DNA from: Cristatella mucedo
Taxonomy: Eukaryota > Bryozoa > Phylactolaemata > Cristatellidae
Length of the DNA: 64,000 bases
Reading direction: 5' to 3'
NCBI GenBank assembly: GCA_009760855.2
Contig: WPIO01000001.1
Location: 4,050,001 to 4,114,000 of the forward strand
Part shown: piece by piece, positions 14,376 through 24,139 of the stretch
How positions within the stretch are numbered: position 1 is the first letter of the stretch
Layout of the letters: every line of letters starts with the position of its first letter
Position numbers and translations under genes: made by a program
Notes under the pieces: generated by a model
Database searches by the model: none
What the model saw: the letters and a program-made list of their open reading frames with translations, nothing else
What the model was told of the DNA's origin: nothing

Positions 14376-17300
14376 ACGTGCTTTCGTTCTACCTAGGTTG
14401 AGTTCAGCCACCACCCGATCATAATTGCACTCTGTGCCTAAATGGCCATGCCAGGCGTTTGATGGCCTACTTTCAAAAGCGGTGTTAACATCTGCCAGCA
14501 GAAGGCGCAGTGTAAGCAGGTACATGCACATGAATCACAACGATCCACAGTAGTGTGGTTACGTGACCCTTGGTAATAATTTGGGGATTCTTAGCATCTG
14601 ATTCTCCGTGTAATCAACACGGCTGTGTCTGGATAGAGCCTTACCACACGAAGGTTTCCTTGAGTTGATGGCTCCTTCTCGGAACAGTTTCTACCGACGT
14701 GGTGTTTGCTGTCTCACAGCTGCTGTTGTTGAACAGTTTCTAGCTGGCATCTCTCCTCAATCAGCTGTGAGACTTATTAGAGCACCTCTTGTGAATTCAG
14801 ACCACAGCAAAATGTTTGAGAATATGGAGTCCGAAGGTGGTCTGCTGGAGGACTAAAGTCACACAAGCTAGTGAGCCAGACCAGTAATACCATCCAAGAC
14901 CTCCAGTATCGACTTCAGGCTCGGTATTTGCTTAGTTGGCATGTTGTGAGCATGACCGTGTGGCAATGTACAAGTAGATCGTTGCATTAGCTGGAATAGG
15001 TGAATGTCAGTGACTCATTTGACCGTGTGGCAATGTACAAATAGAGCATTGAGTTAGCTAGAATAGGTGAATGTTAATGACTCGTTTCACTGTGGTGTCG
15101 GCTAATGGGATGCATATTTTGTTTTGTAATGGTAGGTATGCCATCGCATCCCAAAGCGTACACTCGAGGTTATGTATGGCATTTGCTTGCCAAAACCTGG
15201 GGAAGGAGAAGATCCGACCCGGCCGCCGACCTCTGAAGAGCTGCTCAACTCGTATGGATGTAAGTATTTCATGCTGTGCATGTTACCACTAACCATGTGA
15301 TCATGCTCCCTTTACAGCATGTGTAGTGCCTAAAAAAGAGATTACATTCTCCAAGCGCTAGATATATGTATTTGTGTGCTTATGAGTGCTGACACTGTGC
15401 CTGCTGCTGCTAACCATATCTACACGTTGACCCTGTGCATGTCTCATCTAACAGTGGTAATGCTTGATGATATTGCGAATGTTACCGATAATCATTTGGT
15501 CATGCTTTCTTTACAGCATCTGCAAAGTGCATAGAAAGAGATTCAGTTCTCTGAGGGCACTATACAAATGTTTATTATTATTATTATTATGTGTTATTAT
15601 TATTATTGTAGTCCAACTGAGCTGTGGCCACCTTATCTAACAACGTCTGAACTTTTGCAATGTTGTGTAACTGTAAGCAGGCAGACTTGACTGCGGTGCT
15701 GCTGTGGTCATCTAGCATAAGGTCATTTAGAACAGGAACCAGATTCCGTGCAGGGGAGGGGATATGTTGGCTGAGCCAATTTTTTAGGGTTAAACTTTTA
15801 GATATCTTGAGTTACACTAGATTTGCCCATAATTATTCATTTGATCTTATCATTCAGTTTTTGAGAAAGGTCCTGTCCGATTGCAAATGGCCCCAGTACA
15901 AGCTGCACGGGAATTCAGAAAATCTGAGGTGTTAGAAGGTAGCAAGGTATCAAAGCAAAGTTGCAGCTTATCGGTGTGGTATTGCTACTCTTGAAGTTAG
16001 TATTATCAGTGTTATATGCAGCCGATTTCTGTAAGCCTGAAATAAACTGTCGGCTAGTGTTGGCCATTTTTTACCGAGTTTTGGTTTGTTCATTGCTTTA
16101 TTATTATTATTTTTGTTTTTGTTTTGGGCCTGTGTTTGATGCTCAGCCAAGTCTGAATTTGCTAATTCAGAGTCTGGTTGTTCCCAAATATGTGGCAGCC
16201 ACACATGGTGGTGTAAAGGAGTCCACAGCTCTGCTGTAGACTAGGTTGCTGGCCTCTAAACGGTAATTGTGCACTATCCGCTGGCATATCCCATAGCCTA
16301 CACTTAGTATTTTTTTAGAGTGGCATGCTGAGCTGAGGCACAGGCTCGTTGACCTCTTGTAGCAGTTTAGCTATTGCTATTGCATACCTCATCTTATTCC
16401 CAATCGTGCCACCGACCGGCACTTTTCAAATCCCATAAATCACCTTGCAGTAGAATCGTGCAGGCTACCTGCTGACATGTGGGAATCTTGTCACAAGTGA
16501 TGATCGAGAGCCACTGCTTATTAGCACAACTAGAGCCATACAGATTTCCCAAAAAGAATGTGATCAGCTGTTGAAGTAAACAGAGTCAGGGTTCGAAATA
16601 TGGAGGTGCTTCACTGCTTGCACCTGAGAGATTGCATTATGACTTTAACAACACCACGATACAGCATGAAGCCTTGTCTATCATATGTGACCCCAGAATG
16701 CTTTGAAAGTTATCCGTGTGGAATTATACGATGTATCACCTGAGGTAATTCGATGGTCAGCCCCTGACTTTGGCTTGTTAGTCCTAATTCTTTACCTTTA
16801 CAGTTCCAATTTGCCAGTTATATGTTACAACGTTATTTCATTGGTTTACAGCCGTTCGTGGTTATATGACCGCTAATGGGTTGCCTGACTGCTCAAGAAC
16901 TGCCCGAGTGATTCTAAAGGACTTTGTCAATGTAAGAACACTGTCATTGCTTAAGGCTTTCTATCATATGCATGCTGTTTTGTGCTGCCTTAGAGCTGCG
17001 GCTGCTAGATTTTGCTTTTTGTAGCCTTGTCTCTGTCAGTGCACCATCTCTGGAAAGCATTTCAGATGCCACCAGGATGAGTAACTAAAGTTTTTTGTTT
17101 AGGGCAAGCTGTTATACTGCCATCCTCCTCCGGGTATCAGCGAGGTCGAGTTTGAGTCTACTCCCTCGTTGGTTTGGAAACACGATCAGCTGGTGGACAC
17201 GACGGTCATAATGCAGGAGAAACAGCTGGCTTTTGCATCACGCATTGACTCTGATTTCTTCAAAACGGCAAGTAGGCGGTTGGAGCTGGTATTTAGGGCT

Positions 17301-20300
17301 GCGTGCTTACTTCGCACGTGTGTGTCTGCTAACAAATGAGCTGATTAACAGGAAAGTCTTAAAGTGGCATTTCAGCCACATAAGTGTATCTCGCACAATA
17401 GATCCACAAAGCCATTATGCCGCGAGCACTTAGTGGTTGCTAGATTGGCGATTTAGTATATAATGTATAAACACAGTACTATATAGTATACTGCATGCAG
17501 CCAACATTTTTTGGTGTGCTAACGATAGCCAACAATGAAAATCTCACTCAGCAAAGAATAAGTGGGATACAAGTTGAAATAAGGCAATAGTAGATGAAGT
17601 AAATAGCCGAGTCACCGCAAAAGCTGCTAAAATGTGAGTTTCAGAACCGTAGCAGAATTGTAAAATAAGTTTCTTAGTCCTGGAACTAATAAATAAAAGC
17701 TTCTATTGCCGACAATCTTTAGAGTTATGAACGGTGATGGCAGCCTTTTATATTGAAAAGAACAGTTTGCAAAAATGTATACCGATGTTACCTGTAAGTT
17801 GAATATGTGAAGTTGCTACAGCCTGTTGGGCCCTGAACATCCCAATCTAGCAGCCATATGTAGAACTAAGTGCACTGGCTTGACAACACTTTTTTTTGCA
17901 GCCTTCTTAAGCTTAACCATCGGAGTCTTTCCGAGTTACAAATATTTAGCTAGCCTAAGCTAGCCATTTCACTTAAATAGCCAATTGTTGTGGAGAGAAA
18001 ACAATCTTTTGTTGTGACTGACCATTCTAGCGATCTTCATATCAGTTTGTCACTAAACCAAGCAGTTGTACAAGGACACCCGACTGTTGCTATTTGGACA
18101 TGCGCTCGATCAATCATTCCTCGGTCTGTTCGTGCGATTGAGTTCAAGAAAATATTGGCTTACCCCTGATAGATACGCTCCGATGGATCTTGTAGCACTC
18201 TGGAGAAAGAAGGATATTTCACGTAATTCTGTTGTAAAGTTGAACCCGTGAACCCTAAATTGGTGAAAGCCGTCGAACTGACAAATGCTATAGTGGATGT
18301 GAGGTATAAATCATGTACCGTTAGGCACATACGAGCGATCCTACTTAAGTGAAGCTGTCCATTTTCACACAAATAAGCTCTTCAATAAAAACTACTTGGT
18401 GCTCTAGCTGGGATTCCCATCGGCAAGCTTACGAGCCCATGAATAACGCATAATAATAGTAATAATAATGTATTTGTATAGTATCCTTGGAGAAAACCCA
18501 CCTATTTATGATAGCATTTGGTAGGTCATTGTGATTCGTCCTTCGTGTGCATGTATGTACCTGCTTACACTATGCCTGCTGCTTGCAAATGTTACCACCA
18601 ATCATTTTGTAATGCTTTCTATACAGCATCTGTAAAGTGCCTAGAAAGAGATTCAGTTCTCTGAGGGAGCTGTACACATGTATTATTATTATTATTACTT
18701 TACATTTGCTGGAAAGAAAGTATGATTAAATGGTTAGTGGTAGTTTATGCCAAATTTTAACAAACATAACATGGTTAGAGATGGGTCAACATGTAAAATA
18801 TGGTTAGTGGTAGTGTGCACAGTACGGTGTCAGGACGAAAAAGCACACAGATGACGAATCTCAAGGACGCACTAAGTGCTATAATAAAAATATGCGTTTT
18901 TAGCTTTTAAATGTCAAGTCAGGGGATTCGTGACGTGGTCAGAAATTAGTTTCAGGCTTTGGGAGCATACGAACATTCACGCCTTGTTCTGACTCACTAA
19001 GCACCGTTATGCAGGATTCAATCCAATTCCCCCACCAGACCTTCGGCTCTATATTTCAACTTACCCAGCATATTCCCATTCACATGTGTGTGGACAATTC
19101 ACCGAAAATGTATCGAAATGTTTATTTTCTTGTAGTCACAACCACGAACTTTCTTTCTGGTCCTTTCTTCTCCCGGTAGTCCTTATTTATAGTTACGTTA
19201 GTATGAACTTGGTTTCATTAAGTGAGTTTCATTTTAAGGAATGAATCGAAGGGTGAATAGTTAGATTGCTCGGCCTGAAATCGAGGCATACCAAGTATAT
19301 GCCATGGGCCACAGCAGGAAACCTTTGGGTTCTGTGTGTTCACAGAGTTAGTTCGCTCATGTAGTATGCTTGGATGCTGTGCAGTCTGAGTCTACATTTT
19401 TAGCATGCCATTCCTATGTATATGTTCAGATTTGGACTCGCACGCCCACTTGTACGATGAACATTGCACTAGCGTTCTTTCCTCGTGATCTTATTAACTA
19501 TTCCATCATGTTTTCTGTGCAGCAAATTTAAAGCGCCTAGAAAGAGATTGAGTTCTCTGAGGGCACTTTATCAAGTGTATTATTATTGTTATTATTACTA
19601 TTATTATCATCATAAAACCGGACTTGCTAGCAGTCTCCTTTTGGGGGTCTATATTGCTTTGAGATCGGTACCTGTCGGAGCTGAAAAAAGATCCGGACCC
19701 TAGTAACACGGCGAGCTTGATCGAAGGTTTGACTCATGCTGAGCCCAACCGTATGGATAATTTGGCAGTAATTTCTCTTAATGTCGCTATGAGCAGTGAC
19801 TATCTCGTATTGCTTGATCCGGATCCATATACGGTTGAAAGTGAGGGTCCCAGATTTCTCTGTTTGAAGTATCTTGAATTCGAGGAGTGCCCAAGTGAGT
19901 GAGTTCCTTGTGAGTGAGCAGGTATTTATCCAAGTAGGTTAGCCGTATTTCTTGCACGTCTGTGAGACGTTGATGCGTTGTTTGTTTTCATTAATCTAGG
20001 ATTAAAATGGGAACCGCTGTAGACTTAAGATGCATTTGTTTGTTTGGTTTGCTCTCGGTAAAAGTGATTGTGCAGACGCCAGTGCCGTAGGCAGAAACTG
20101 AATGCAAAGAAACTGAATTGTTTGCAGCATGTGTAGAAAAAGTGCTTGTCTTATTGTCAGTCTTGAGCCTGGTTTTGGGCGAAGCTTTAACTTGCACCAC
20201 ACGTGGCAGCAAACATTGATTAACCCGTTTTCCTCTCTAGGTCGTGTCATCGGCTCATGCTAAAGGCGTGGTCAGGCCTGCTGTGCCAGCTAGGAATCTA

Positions 20301-20444
20301 CAGCCCGGTGGCACAGAAGCTAATCAAAGCCACCGTGGCGATGTTGCTATGGCTTCTAAGCCCTCAAAGAAACACGGAAATCATAACAAGAAAGAAAAGA
20401 CTAGGCGAATGTTCTCTTATCACGATCAGCATGCAGCCTTCTGA
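352..20444 (+). CDS. LSG1: LSG1 large-subunit GTPase 1 (5'-partial, 10 exons visible)
   Basis: Spliced gene; exons are 352-472, 3750-3923, 4204-4347, 6062-6623, 9514-9615, 13421-13564, 15136-15259, 16852-16931, 17103-17267 and 20241-20444 (TGA). Reading phase is continuous across all nine junctions and gives about 605 residues. The family is a cytoplasmic GTPase that recycles the export adaptor NMD3 from pre-60S ribosomal subunits. The G motifs are in the circularly permuted order typical of YlqF/LSG1 GTPases: G4 NKSD (exon 3), a G5-like WSAL (exon 4), G1 GYPNVGKS (exon 5), then G3 DCPG (exon 6). An acidic Ser/Asp/Ala-rich linker separates G5 from G1, and the C-terminus is basic ([14 protein letters not shown]), as in the family. 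The N-terminal part, about 70-80 residues in relatives, is not visible, so the start lies upstream of the window. One intron uses a GC donor. Identity is confident from ordered motifs and family-like C-terminal PPPG and RPPTSEELL segments. Confidence 0.95.
1644..1770. repeat. (GT)n microsatellite
   Basis: Pure GT run near 1645-1685, then an interrupted GT/GC purine-pyrimidine alternation to about 1770. A second shorter GT tract is at 1963-2005. Confidence 0.95.
1838..1965 (+). mobile_element. SINE family S2 copy
   Basis: tRNA-like head ending in a B-box-like gtggacttgagcccc, then a tail aagtgccttaatagagactt resembling the LINE family A 3' hairpin; followed by (GT)n. Confidence 0.6.
2240..3015 (+). 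mobile_element. LINE family A 3' fragment with internal (ATT)n
   Basis: Encodes broken pieces of the family A tail ([27 protein letters not shown]) and its 3'UTR to a terminal (ATT)n. An extra (ATT)n tract at 2460-2507 interrupts the coding part. LSG1 intron. Confidence 0.8.
3218..3485 (-). mobile_element. LINE family A 3'UTR fragment
   Basis: Minus-strand copy of the family A 3' end: the hairpin region (agcaccctcagagaactcga) followed by the 3'UTR. It ends about 265 bp before LSG1 visible exon 2. Confidence 0.75.
3750..3923 (+). CDS. LSG1: LSG1 exon 2 of those visible
   Basis: Borders are ccctag and gtgagt. It encodes [16 protein letters not shown], then [20 protein letters not shown], the conserved segment that leads into the GTPase domain. 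Confidence 0.95.
4204..4347 (+). CDS. LSG1: LSG1 exon 3 of those visible (G4 motif)
   Basis: Borders are tttcag and gtatac. It encodes [15 protein letters not shown] and the G4 guanine-specificity motif in [10 protein letters not shown]. Confidence 0.96.
4618..5125 (-). mobile_element. LINE family A 3' fragment
   Basis: Minus-strand family A 3'UTR and the end of the coding region, with degraded AFSLHAPKAWNS-like and [12 protein letters not shown] segments. The hairpin arm is duplicated near 4690-4730. Confidence 0.75.
5126..6061 (+). other. LSG1 intron part with no recognised element
   Basis: AT-rich to about 5560, then more GC-rich approaching exon 4. No reading frame or known repeat seen. 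Confidence 0.7.
6062..6623 (+). CDS. LSG1: LSG1 exon 4 of those visible (G5 and acidic linker)
   Basis: This is the longest exon, 562 bp. It starts after a gtcgtag acceptor with a weak pyrimidine tract, which was chosen because it keeps phase and gives WADYFAAQ then KVLFWSAL (G5 region). About 130 residues of low-complexity Ala/Ser/Asp/Gly follow, with repeated DVDSSGDD-like blocks, then SSDELLDSL and LTVGL leading into G1. Base composition is clearly more GC-rich than the flanking introns. The donor is gtgcgt. Confidence 0.9.
6624..9513 (+). other. LSG1 intron before the P-loop exon
   Basis: 2.9 kb with no LINE, SINE or long simple repeat that I could recognise, unusual for this window. Short open frames show no family match. 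Confidence 0.7.
9514..9615 (+). CDS. LSG1: LSG1 exon 5 of those visible (G1 P-loop)
   Basis: Borders are tttttag and gtaaga; the exon is exactly 34 codons. It encodes [13 protein letters not shown], the Walker A/G1 motif, and [14 protein letters not shown], which contains the G2 threonine region. Confidence 0.97.
10372..12510 (+). mobile_element. LINE family B fragment split by a family A insertion
   Basis: A short left piece (10372-10399, ggaactcgcttcc) and a right piece (12226-12510, from acaattcttacgcaatg to the family B 3' end) are collinear with the uninterrupted family B sequence near 27984 and 43990. Family A 10400-12225 lies between them. Confidence 0.75.
10400..12225 (+). pseudogene. 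LINE family A, longest copy (CR1/L2-like reverse transcriptase, dead)
   Basis: 5'-truncated non-LTR retrotransposon. In order it shows a fragment with [16 protein letters not shown], then [40 protein letters not shown], the catalytic box [21 protein letters not shown], and the CR1/L2-type tail [21 protein letters not shown] and AWNSLPT. It is inactive: in-frame stops fall near 10706, 11181 and 11445 and frame changes occur near 10990 and 11530. The 3'UTR ends in a hairpin (about 12152-12201) and (ATT)n. It lies in the LSG1 intron between exons 5 and 6, inserted in a family B copy. Confidence 0.88.
13040..13190 (-). mobile_element. SINE family S1 copy
   Basis: Minus-strand tRNA-like head with a B-box-like GGTTTGAGTCTGG and a body matching the 28173 element; 3' tail truncated. 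Confidence 0.65.
13421..13564 (+). CDS. LSG1: LSG1 exon 6 of those visible (G3 motif)
   Basis: Borders are tttatag and gtatgt; 48 codons. It contains [14 protein letters not shown] (G3, DCPG) and [10 protein letters not shown], a signature segment of LSG1. Confidence 0.97.
13600..13875 (+). mobile_element. Degraded LINE family A-like 3' fragment
   Basis: Traces of [21 protein letters not shown] and a short 3'UTR starting 35 bp after LSG1 exon 6; much diverged. Confidence 0.5.
13892..13970. repeat. (CA)n then (ATT)n microsatellite
   Basis: A perfect CA run of about 58 bp followed by atatattattattattatta. Confidence 0.97.
14283..14376. repeat. (GT)n microsatellite
   Basis: Interrupted GT from 14283 and a pure GT run of about 63 bp from 14312. 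Confidence 0.97.
14954..15087. repeat. 67-bp tandem duplication before LSG1 exon 7
   Basis: gaccgtgtggcaatgtacaa occurs at 14954 and 15021, with the flanking 67 bp duplicated and moderately diverged; it ends about 50 bp before the exon 7 acceptor. Confidence 0.85.
15136..15259 (+). CDS. LSG1: LSG1 exon 7 of those visible
   Basis: Borders are ggtag and gtaagt. It encodes [16 protein letters not shown] and [13 protein letters not shown], matching the post-GTPase helical region. Confidence 0.95.
15265..15615 (+). mobile_element. LINE family A 3'UTR remnants, two in tandem
   Basis: Two degraded 3'UTR ends, with agagattacattctc near 15339 and agagattcagttctctgagg at 15537, the second followed by (ATT)n. 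They lie directly after LSG1 exon 7. Confidence 0.65.
15690..15865 (-). mobile_element. LINE family A coding fragment
   Basis: Minus-strand remnant covering the [11 protein letters not shown] to LLVMGKPS region, heavily mutated. Confidence 0.5.
16852..16931 (+). CDS. LSG1: LSG1 exon 8 of those visible
   Basis: Borders are tttacag and gtaaga. It encodes [12 protein letters not shown] and [10 protein letters not shown], the conserved MTxxGxPD segment. Confidence 0.95.
17103..17267 (+). CDS. LSG1: LSG1 exon 9 of those visible (GC donor)
   Basis: Starts after gtttag and encodes [11 protein letters not shown] through RIDSDFFKT in 55 codons. The exon ends at acg|gcaagt, a GC-type 5' splice site. 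Alignment through the next exon (FFKT then [10 protein letters not shown]) keeps family spacing with no gap. Confidence 0.92.
18450..18975. mobile_element. Two opposed LINE family A 3' ends
   Basis: A plus-strand 3'UTR ends in (ATT)n near 18695 and is immediately followed by a minus-strand 3'UTR copy to about 18975, so their 3' ends face each other. LSG1 GC-AG intron. Confidence 0.65.
19510..19610 (+). mobile_element. LINE family A 3' hairpin fragment
   Basis: Contains cagcaaatttaaagcgccta, the hairpin, then (ATT)n-like sequence. Only the extreme 3' end is present. Confidence 0.7.
20241..20444 (+). CDS. LSG1: LSG1 terminal exon
   Basis: Starts after ctctctag and runs to TGA. It encodes AHAKGVVRP and the basic tail [17 protein letters not shown], which matches the family's conserved C-terminal lysine/arginine-rich end. 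Confidence 0.95.
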   Translation, partial: VVSSAHAKGVVRPAVPARNLQPGGTEANQSHRGDVAMASKPSKKHGNHNKKEKTRRMFSYHDQHAAF

Positions 20445-20649
20445 AATGCATGGCAATGCTCTCCCCAATTGCAGCAGCTGAAGCTGTAATCTGCTTAGAA
20501 GGGGACCTTATTTTGTATGATGAATTGCCAGCTTTGTGCAGCTCATTGCAACTGCAGCATTGCTTGGCTTGCCACTTCATAATCTGGTGTATGTGCTCCC
20601 TAAGTTGGAAAATATTAACGGCCATAGACCAAACAACTTAGTCTGAGAA

Positions 20650-20655
20650 AATAAA
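20650..20655 (+). promoter_or_regulatory. Polyadenylation signal AATAAA of LSG1
   Basis: Canonical AATAAA about 205 bp after the LSG1 stop codon. It is the first such hexamer on this strand after the stop, so the 3'UTR would be roughly 225 bases. Confidence 0.6.
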
Positions 20656-20709
20656 CTTGTGTCTAGCTGGAAAGTTAGACTTGATTAATTTATGCATGAA
20701 GAACTCGGC

Positions 20710-21060
20710 ATAATAAAATAATAATAATAATAATAATAATAATCTAAAAAGCATCATAAGATACCAAATCTTTTTCTGGGCACATAATAATGCCAATAAT
20801 AATAGTAAAAGCATCCTAAGATACCAAATTTTTTCTGGGCACTACATATGCTGTAAAGGACGCATGTCAGTTGATTAGCGGTAGCATGTGCAGTGTCAGC
20901 ACACATAAACACACAAAAAACAGTCCATTAGGACCTAGCTAATGCTGTGAGGTGCAGATTATGTAGTGACGTCAGTTGGAGGGTAAGTTCCAGGCTTTGG
21001 GAGCACACGAACTCAAGGCATGTTCGCCAAAACATTTGAGGTTATCCTGAGGCACAGCTT
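20710..21060 (-). mobile_element. Degraded LINE family A 3' fragment just after LSG1
   Basis: (AAT)n, then a diverged minus-strand 3'UTR with a short duplication of aagcatcataagataccaaa (20749 and 20809). It begins about 60 bp after the LSG1 polyadenylation signal. Confidence 0.55.
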
Positions 21061-21074
21061 AGACTTTTGATAAT

Positions 21075-22960
21075 AATAATAATTATAATGCACTTGATAA
21101 AACGCCCTCAGAGAACTCAATCTCTTTCTAGGTGCTTTACATTTGCTGCTAAGGGAAATGCAATTGAACGGTGAGTAATATCATGCTTGATAAACAAACA
21201 GCATGAATAACATGGTTAGGGGTGACATGCACAGGGTCAGCATGCAAATGTGGTTAGTGGCATCATGCACAGTGTCAGCACGCATAAGCACATCAAGGAC
21301 GAATCACAGGGACCCACTAAATGCTGTCCTAAATAAGTGTATTTGTAAGTTCTTTTTAAATGTGGTCAAGTCAGGGGATGTTCTGACGCAAGTCGGGAGG
21401 GAGTTCCCTGCTTTGGGTGCATATGAACTAAATGCACGGTCTCCAAACGAGATTTGATCGAACGAGTGCCGAGTTTTCACCCACTGTAAGCACCTTATTA
21501 CACAGGCTGGAAGACCTGCTAGTGTTGAGTTACAGAAGTCGAGTAGGGATGTCACAAATACATCGACCAACTTGGATGTGATATCCCAGTCTAAGCTAAT
21601 ATTACGTAGCTGAAAGTAGGCATACTTTACTGTGGAGTTGATGCAGTTGTCTAGTAAAAGGTCCCTTCGTAATAGGGCACCCAGATTTCGTGCTGATGCT
21701 ACAGGACATATATTGCTGGGCGAGCCCATTCTGAGGGTTAGCTTTTCCGAAATCTGAGTAGCAATTGATTTTTCCATCGCTACAAAGTTTGTTTCATCGT
21801 AATTCAATCTGGGAAAGTTGTTGGCCAACAAAGTGTGGATGTCAGCTATACTTGCAGCAAATGAGTTGAGAGGCTTTGAATTGCTGGAAGACAGGAAGGG
21901 ATCTATGCATTCGTGACATCTCGTCTCGACTTCTGCAACTCACTGCTTACTGGCCTACCAGCATGTGCGATCAGGAGATTGCAGCTGGTGCAAAACTCTG
22001 CAGCTAGGCTTGTCTGTCGTGAGCGTCGCAGTTGCCACATTACTCCACTTCTCGCCGACCTGCACTGGCTACCAGTCAAGCAACGGATTGACCAAGGTTT
22101 TGTCGCTCACTTTTAGGTCTCTTCATTCTATGGCTCCAGCCTATCTTTCAGAGATACTACCCCATCAGGCCAAGCATCGTACCACTCGCTTTTCGGAATC
22201 CAACAGTCTAGAAATACCTCGTACAAACCTTAAATCCTTTGGAGACCGTGCATTTAGCTCGTATGCTCCCACAGCCTGGAACTCCCTCCCGACCTGCATC
22301 AGAACATCCTCTGACCTGACCACATTTAAAAGAAACTTAAAAACATACCTATTTAGGACAGCATTTAGTGGGTCCTTGTGATTCGTCCTCGATGTGCTTA
22401 TGCGTGCTGACACTGTTCATGCTGCCACTAACCACATTTGCATGCTGACCCAGTGCATGTAACCCCTAATCATGTTATTCATTTTGTTTGTTTTTCAAGC
22501 ATGATTTTACTTACTATTCTATTGCGTATCACTTTGCAGCAAATGTAAAGCGCCTAGAAAGAGATTAAGTTCTCTGAGGGCGCTTTATCAAGTGCAATAT
22601 TATTATTATTATTATTATCTAAGCACAGATACAGTTATGTATCATCTGCATTAAAGTGAAAGCCTGGATTCTACATGGGCAAGAAGGAGATTATACATTC
22701 TGAATTGAAGTCACCAAGCACAGATCCTTGGGGTACTCTGTACTTCATAGAGTTCTTGGATGGCTAAGTCCTGCTGACACCAATGCTCTGAAGTCCCCCA
22801 CTGAAAAAGGACCTAAACCATTACGATGCAGTCAGCGATTTGTAGGCAAGATGAGCAGCATTCAAGAAAAACCTGGTGATCAGTAGTATAAAATGGTGCA
22901 GCAATATCCAGCTAAATAAGCAGGGAGAATCTACCTAAATCTGCATTCCTGTAAAGATAG
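21075..22960 (-). mobile_element. LINE family A minus-strand copy, split by a younger copy
   Basis: The 3' part is 21075-21904 ([38 protein letters not shown], with a deletion between QWV and SFGDRAF). The 5' part is 22617-about 22960 ([16 protein letters not shown], then LYLCLD). The two are collinear once the plus-strand insertion 21905-22616 is removed. Confidence 0.75.
21905..22616 (+). mobile_element. LINE family A younger plus-strand insertion
   Basis: 5'-truncated copy from [20 protein letters not shown] to the 3'UTR, hairpin and (ATT)n. It is flanked by ATCT at 21901-21904 and 22617-22620, a likely short target-site duplication. It carries a 5-bp deletion at [10 protein letters not shown] that shifts the frame. 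Confidence 0.8.
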
Positions 22961-23349
22961 TTGTTAATACACGCTGACTTTGGAGGGGTTAGTAATTAAT
23001 CCTGACTCACTTATTTGCTGTCAGTTTCTGTAATGGACACTAAAGAACTGAGTTTTTTTTAATTCTGCAACGTTCAAAAAATGCTAGTAAAGCTTTATTG
23101 TTAGGTTGTGCCCGTATTGAAGACAAGCACTCACTTTCACTCCGAAGCTAGCTTGTGTGCTTTGAGTGTTCGCTTGCAGCTGTCACGCTCAACTGGTAGG
23201 CCAGTGATGTCCTAGCTGATATTGAATGCAATTATAACATCCGACCAAACACGTTAAAGTAATTGTCACACATGCCTATTGTCACATTAATGTTGTTATC
23301 GTCTTCAGAAGTGCCACTGTGTACGGTATTGTATTGCTGATGCACTGAC

Positions 23350-23905
23350 ATTTTATGGGCAAACCCAGTGTGATTCACAAATTGGAAAGGGTGACGCTCA
23401 AAATTGGCTCTGCCAGCATATCTTCGGTTGAATCAGCTCGAAATCTAGGTGTCATATTCCAAAGCGACCTCTCGTTAGACGACCATATCAGCTCCACAGT
23501 CAAATCTGCCTATTTTTAGCTTCATAACATTGCTAAAATTCGGGCTTGTTTAGATAAGGATACCACGTCCAAGTTGGTCCATGCATTCGTGACATCCCGT
23601 CTCGACTTCTGCAACTCACTGCTTACTGGCCTACCAGCATGTGCGATCAGGCGATTGCAGCTGGTGCAAAACTCTGCAGCTAGGCTTGTCTGTCGTGAGC
23701 GGCGCAGTTGCCACATTACTCCACTTCTCGCCGACCTGCACTGGTTACCAGTCAAGCAACGGATTGACTTCAAGGTTTTGTCGCTCACTTTTAGGTCACT
23801 TCATTCTTTGGCTCCAGCCTATCTCTCAGATCTACTCCCCCATCAGGCCAAACATCGTACCACTCGCTTTACTATAAGAATGTATTATAATTATTATTAT
23901 TATGT
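23350..23905 (+). mobile_element. LINE family A fragment with deleted 3'UTR
   Basis: Runs from MGKPSVIHKLERV-like sequence through [18 protein letters not shown] to [10 protein letters not shown], then jumps directly to (ATT)n. The rest of the reading frame and the 3'UTR hairpin are missing. Confidence 0.75.
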
Positions 23906-24139
23906 TGCACATATATAGTCTTGAGTCTTGCACACTGCTTTGGATATGTGACACACTGAACGTGCGTCTACTTTTTGGTGGCTAAGTTTACTTCATTACA
24001 AGCTACACCGATGTGGAAAAAGCAATGTCTGTTGGTAATCTCAAGCACGATACTTGAAACACGCCCATTTTTGTTTGACTATGTTAAGGCCACCTACGTT
24101 CATCCGAATTCGGGCGTGCTCCTCAGAGTACTTTGCTCA

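Larger units (their letters stand above)
15870..18445 (+). other. LSG1 region with exons 8 and 9 and otherwise plain intron
   Basis: Outside the two exons I see no recognised element. The stretch 17270-18445 is the first part of the GC-AG intron. Confidence 0.65.
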
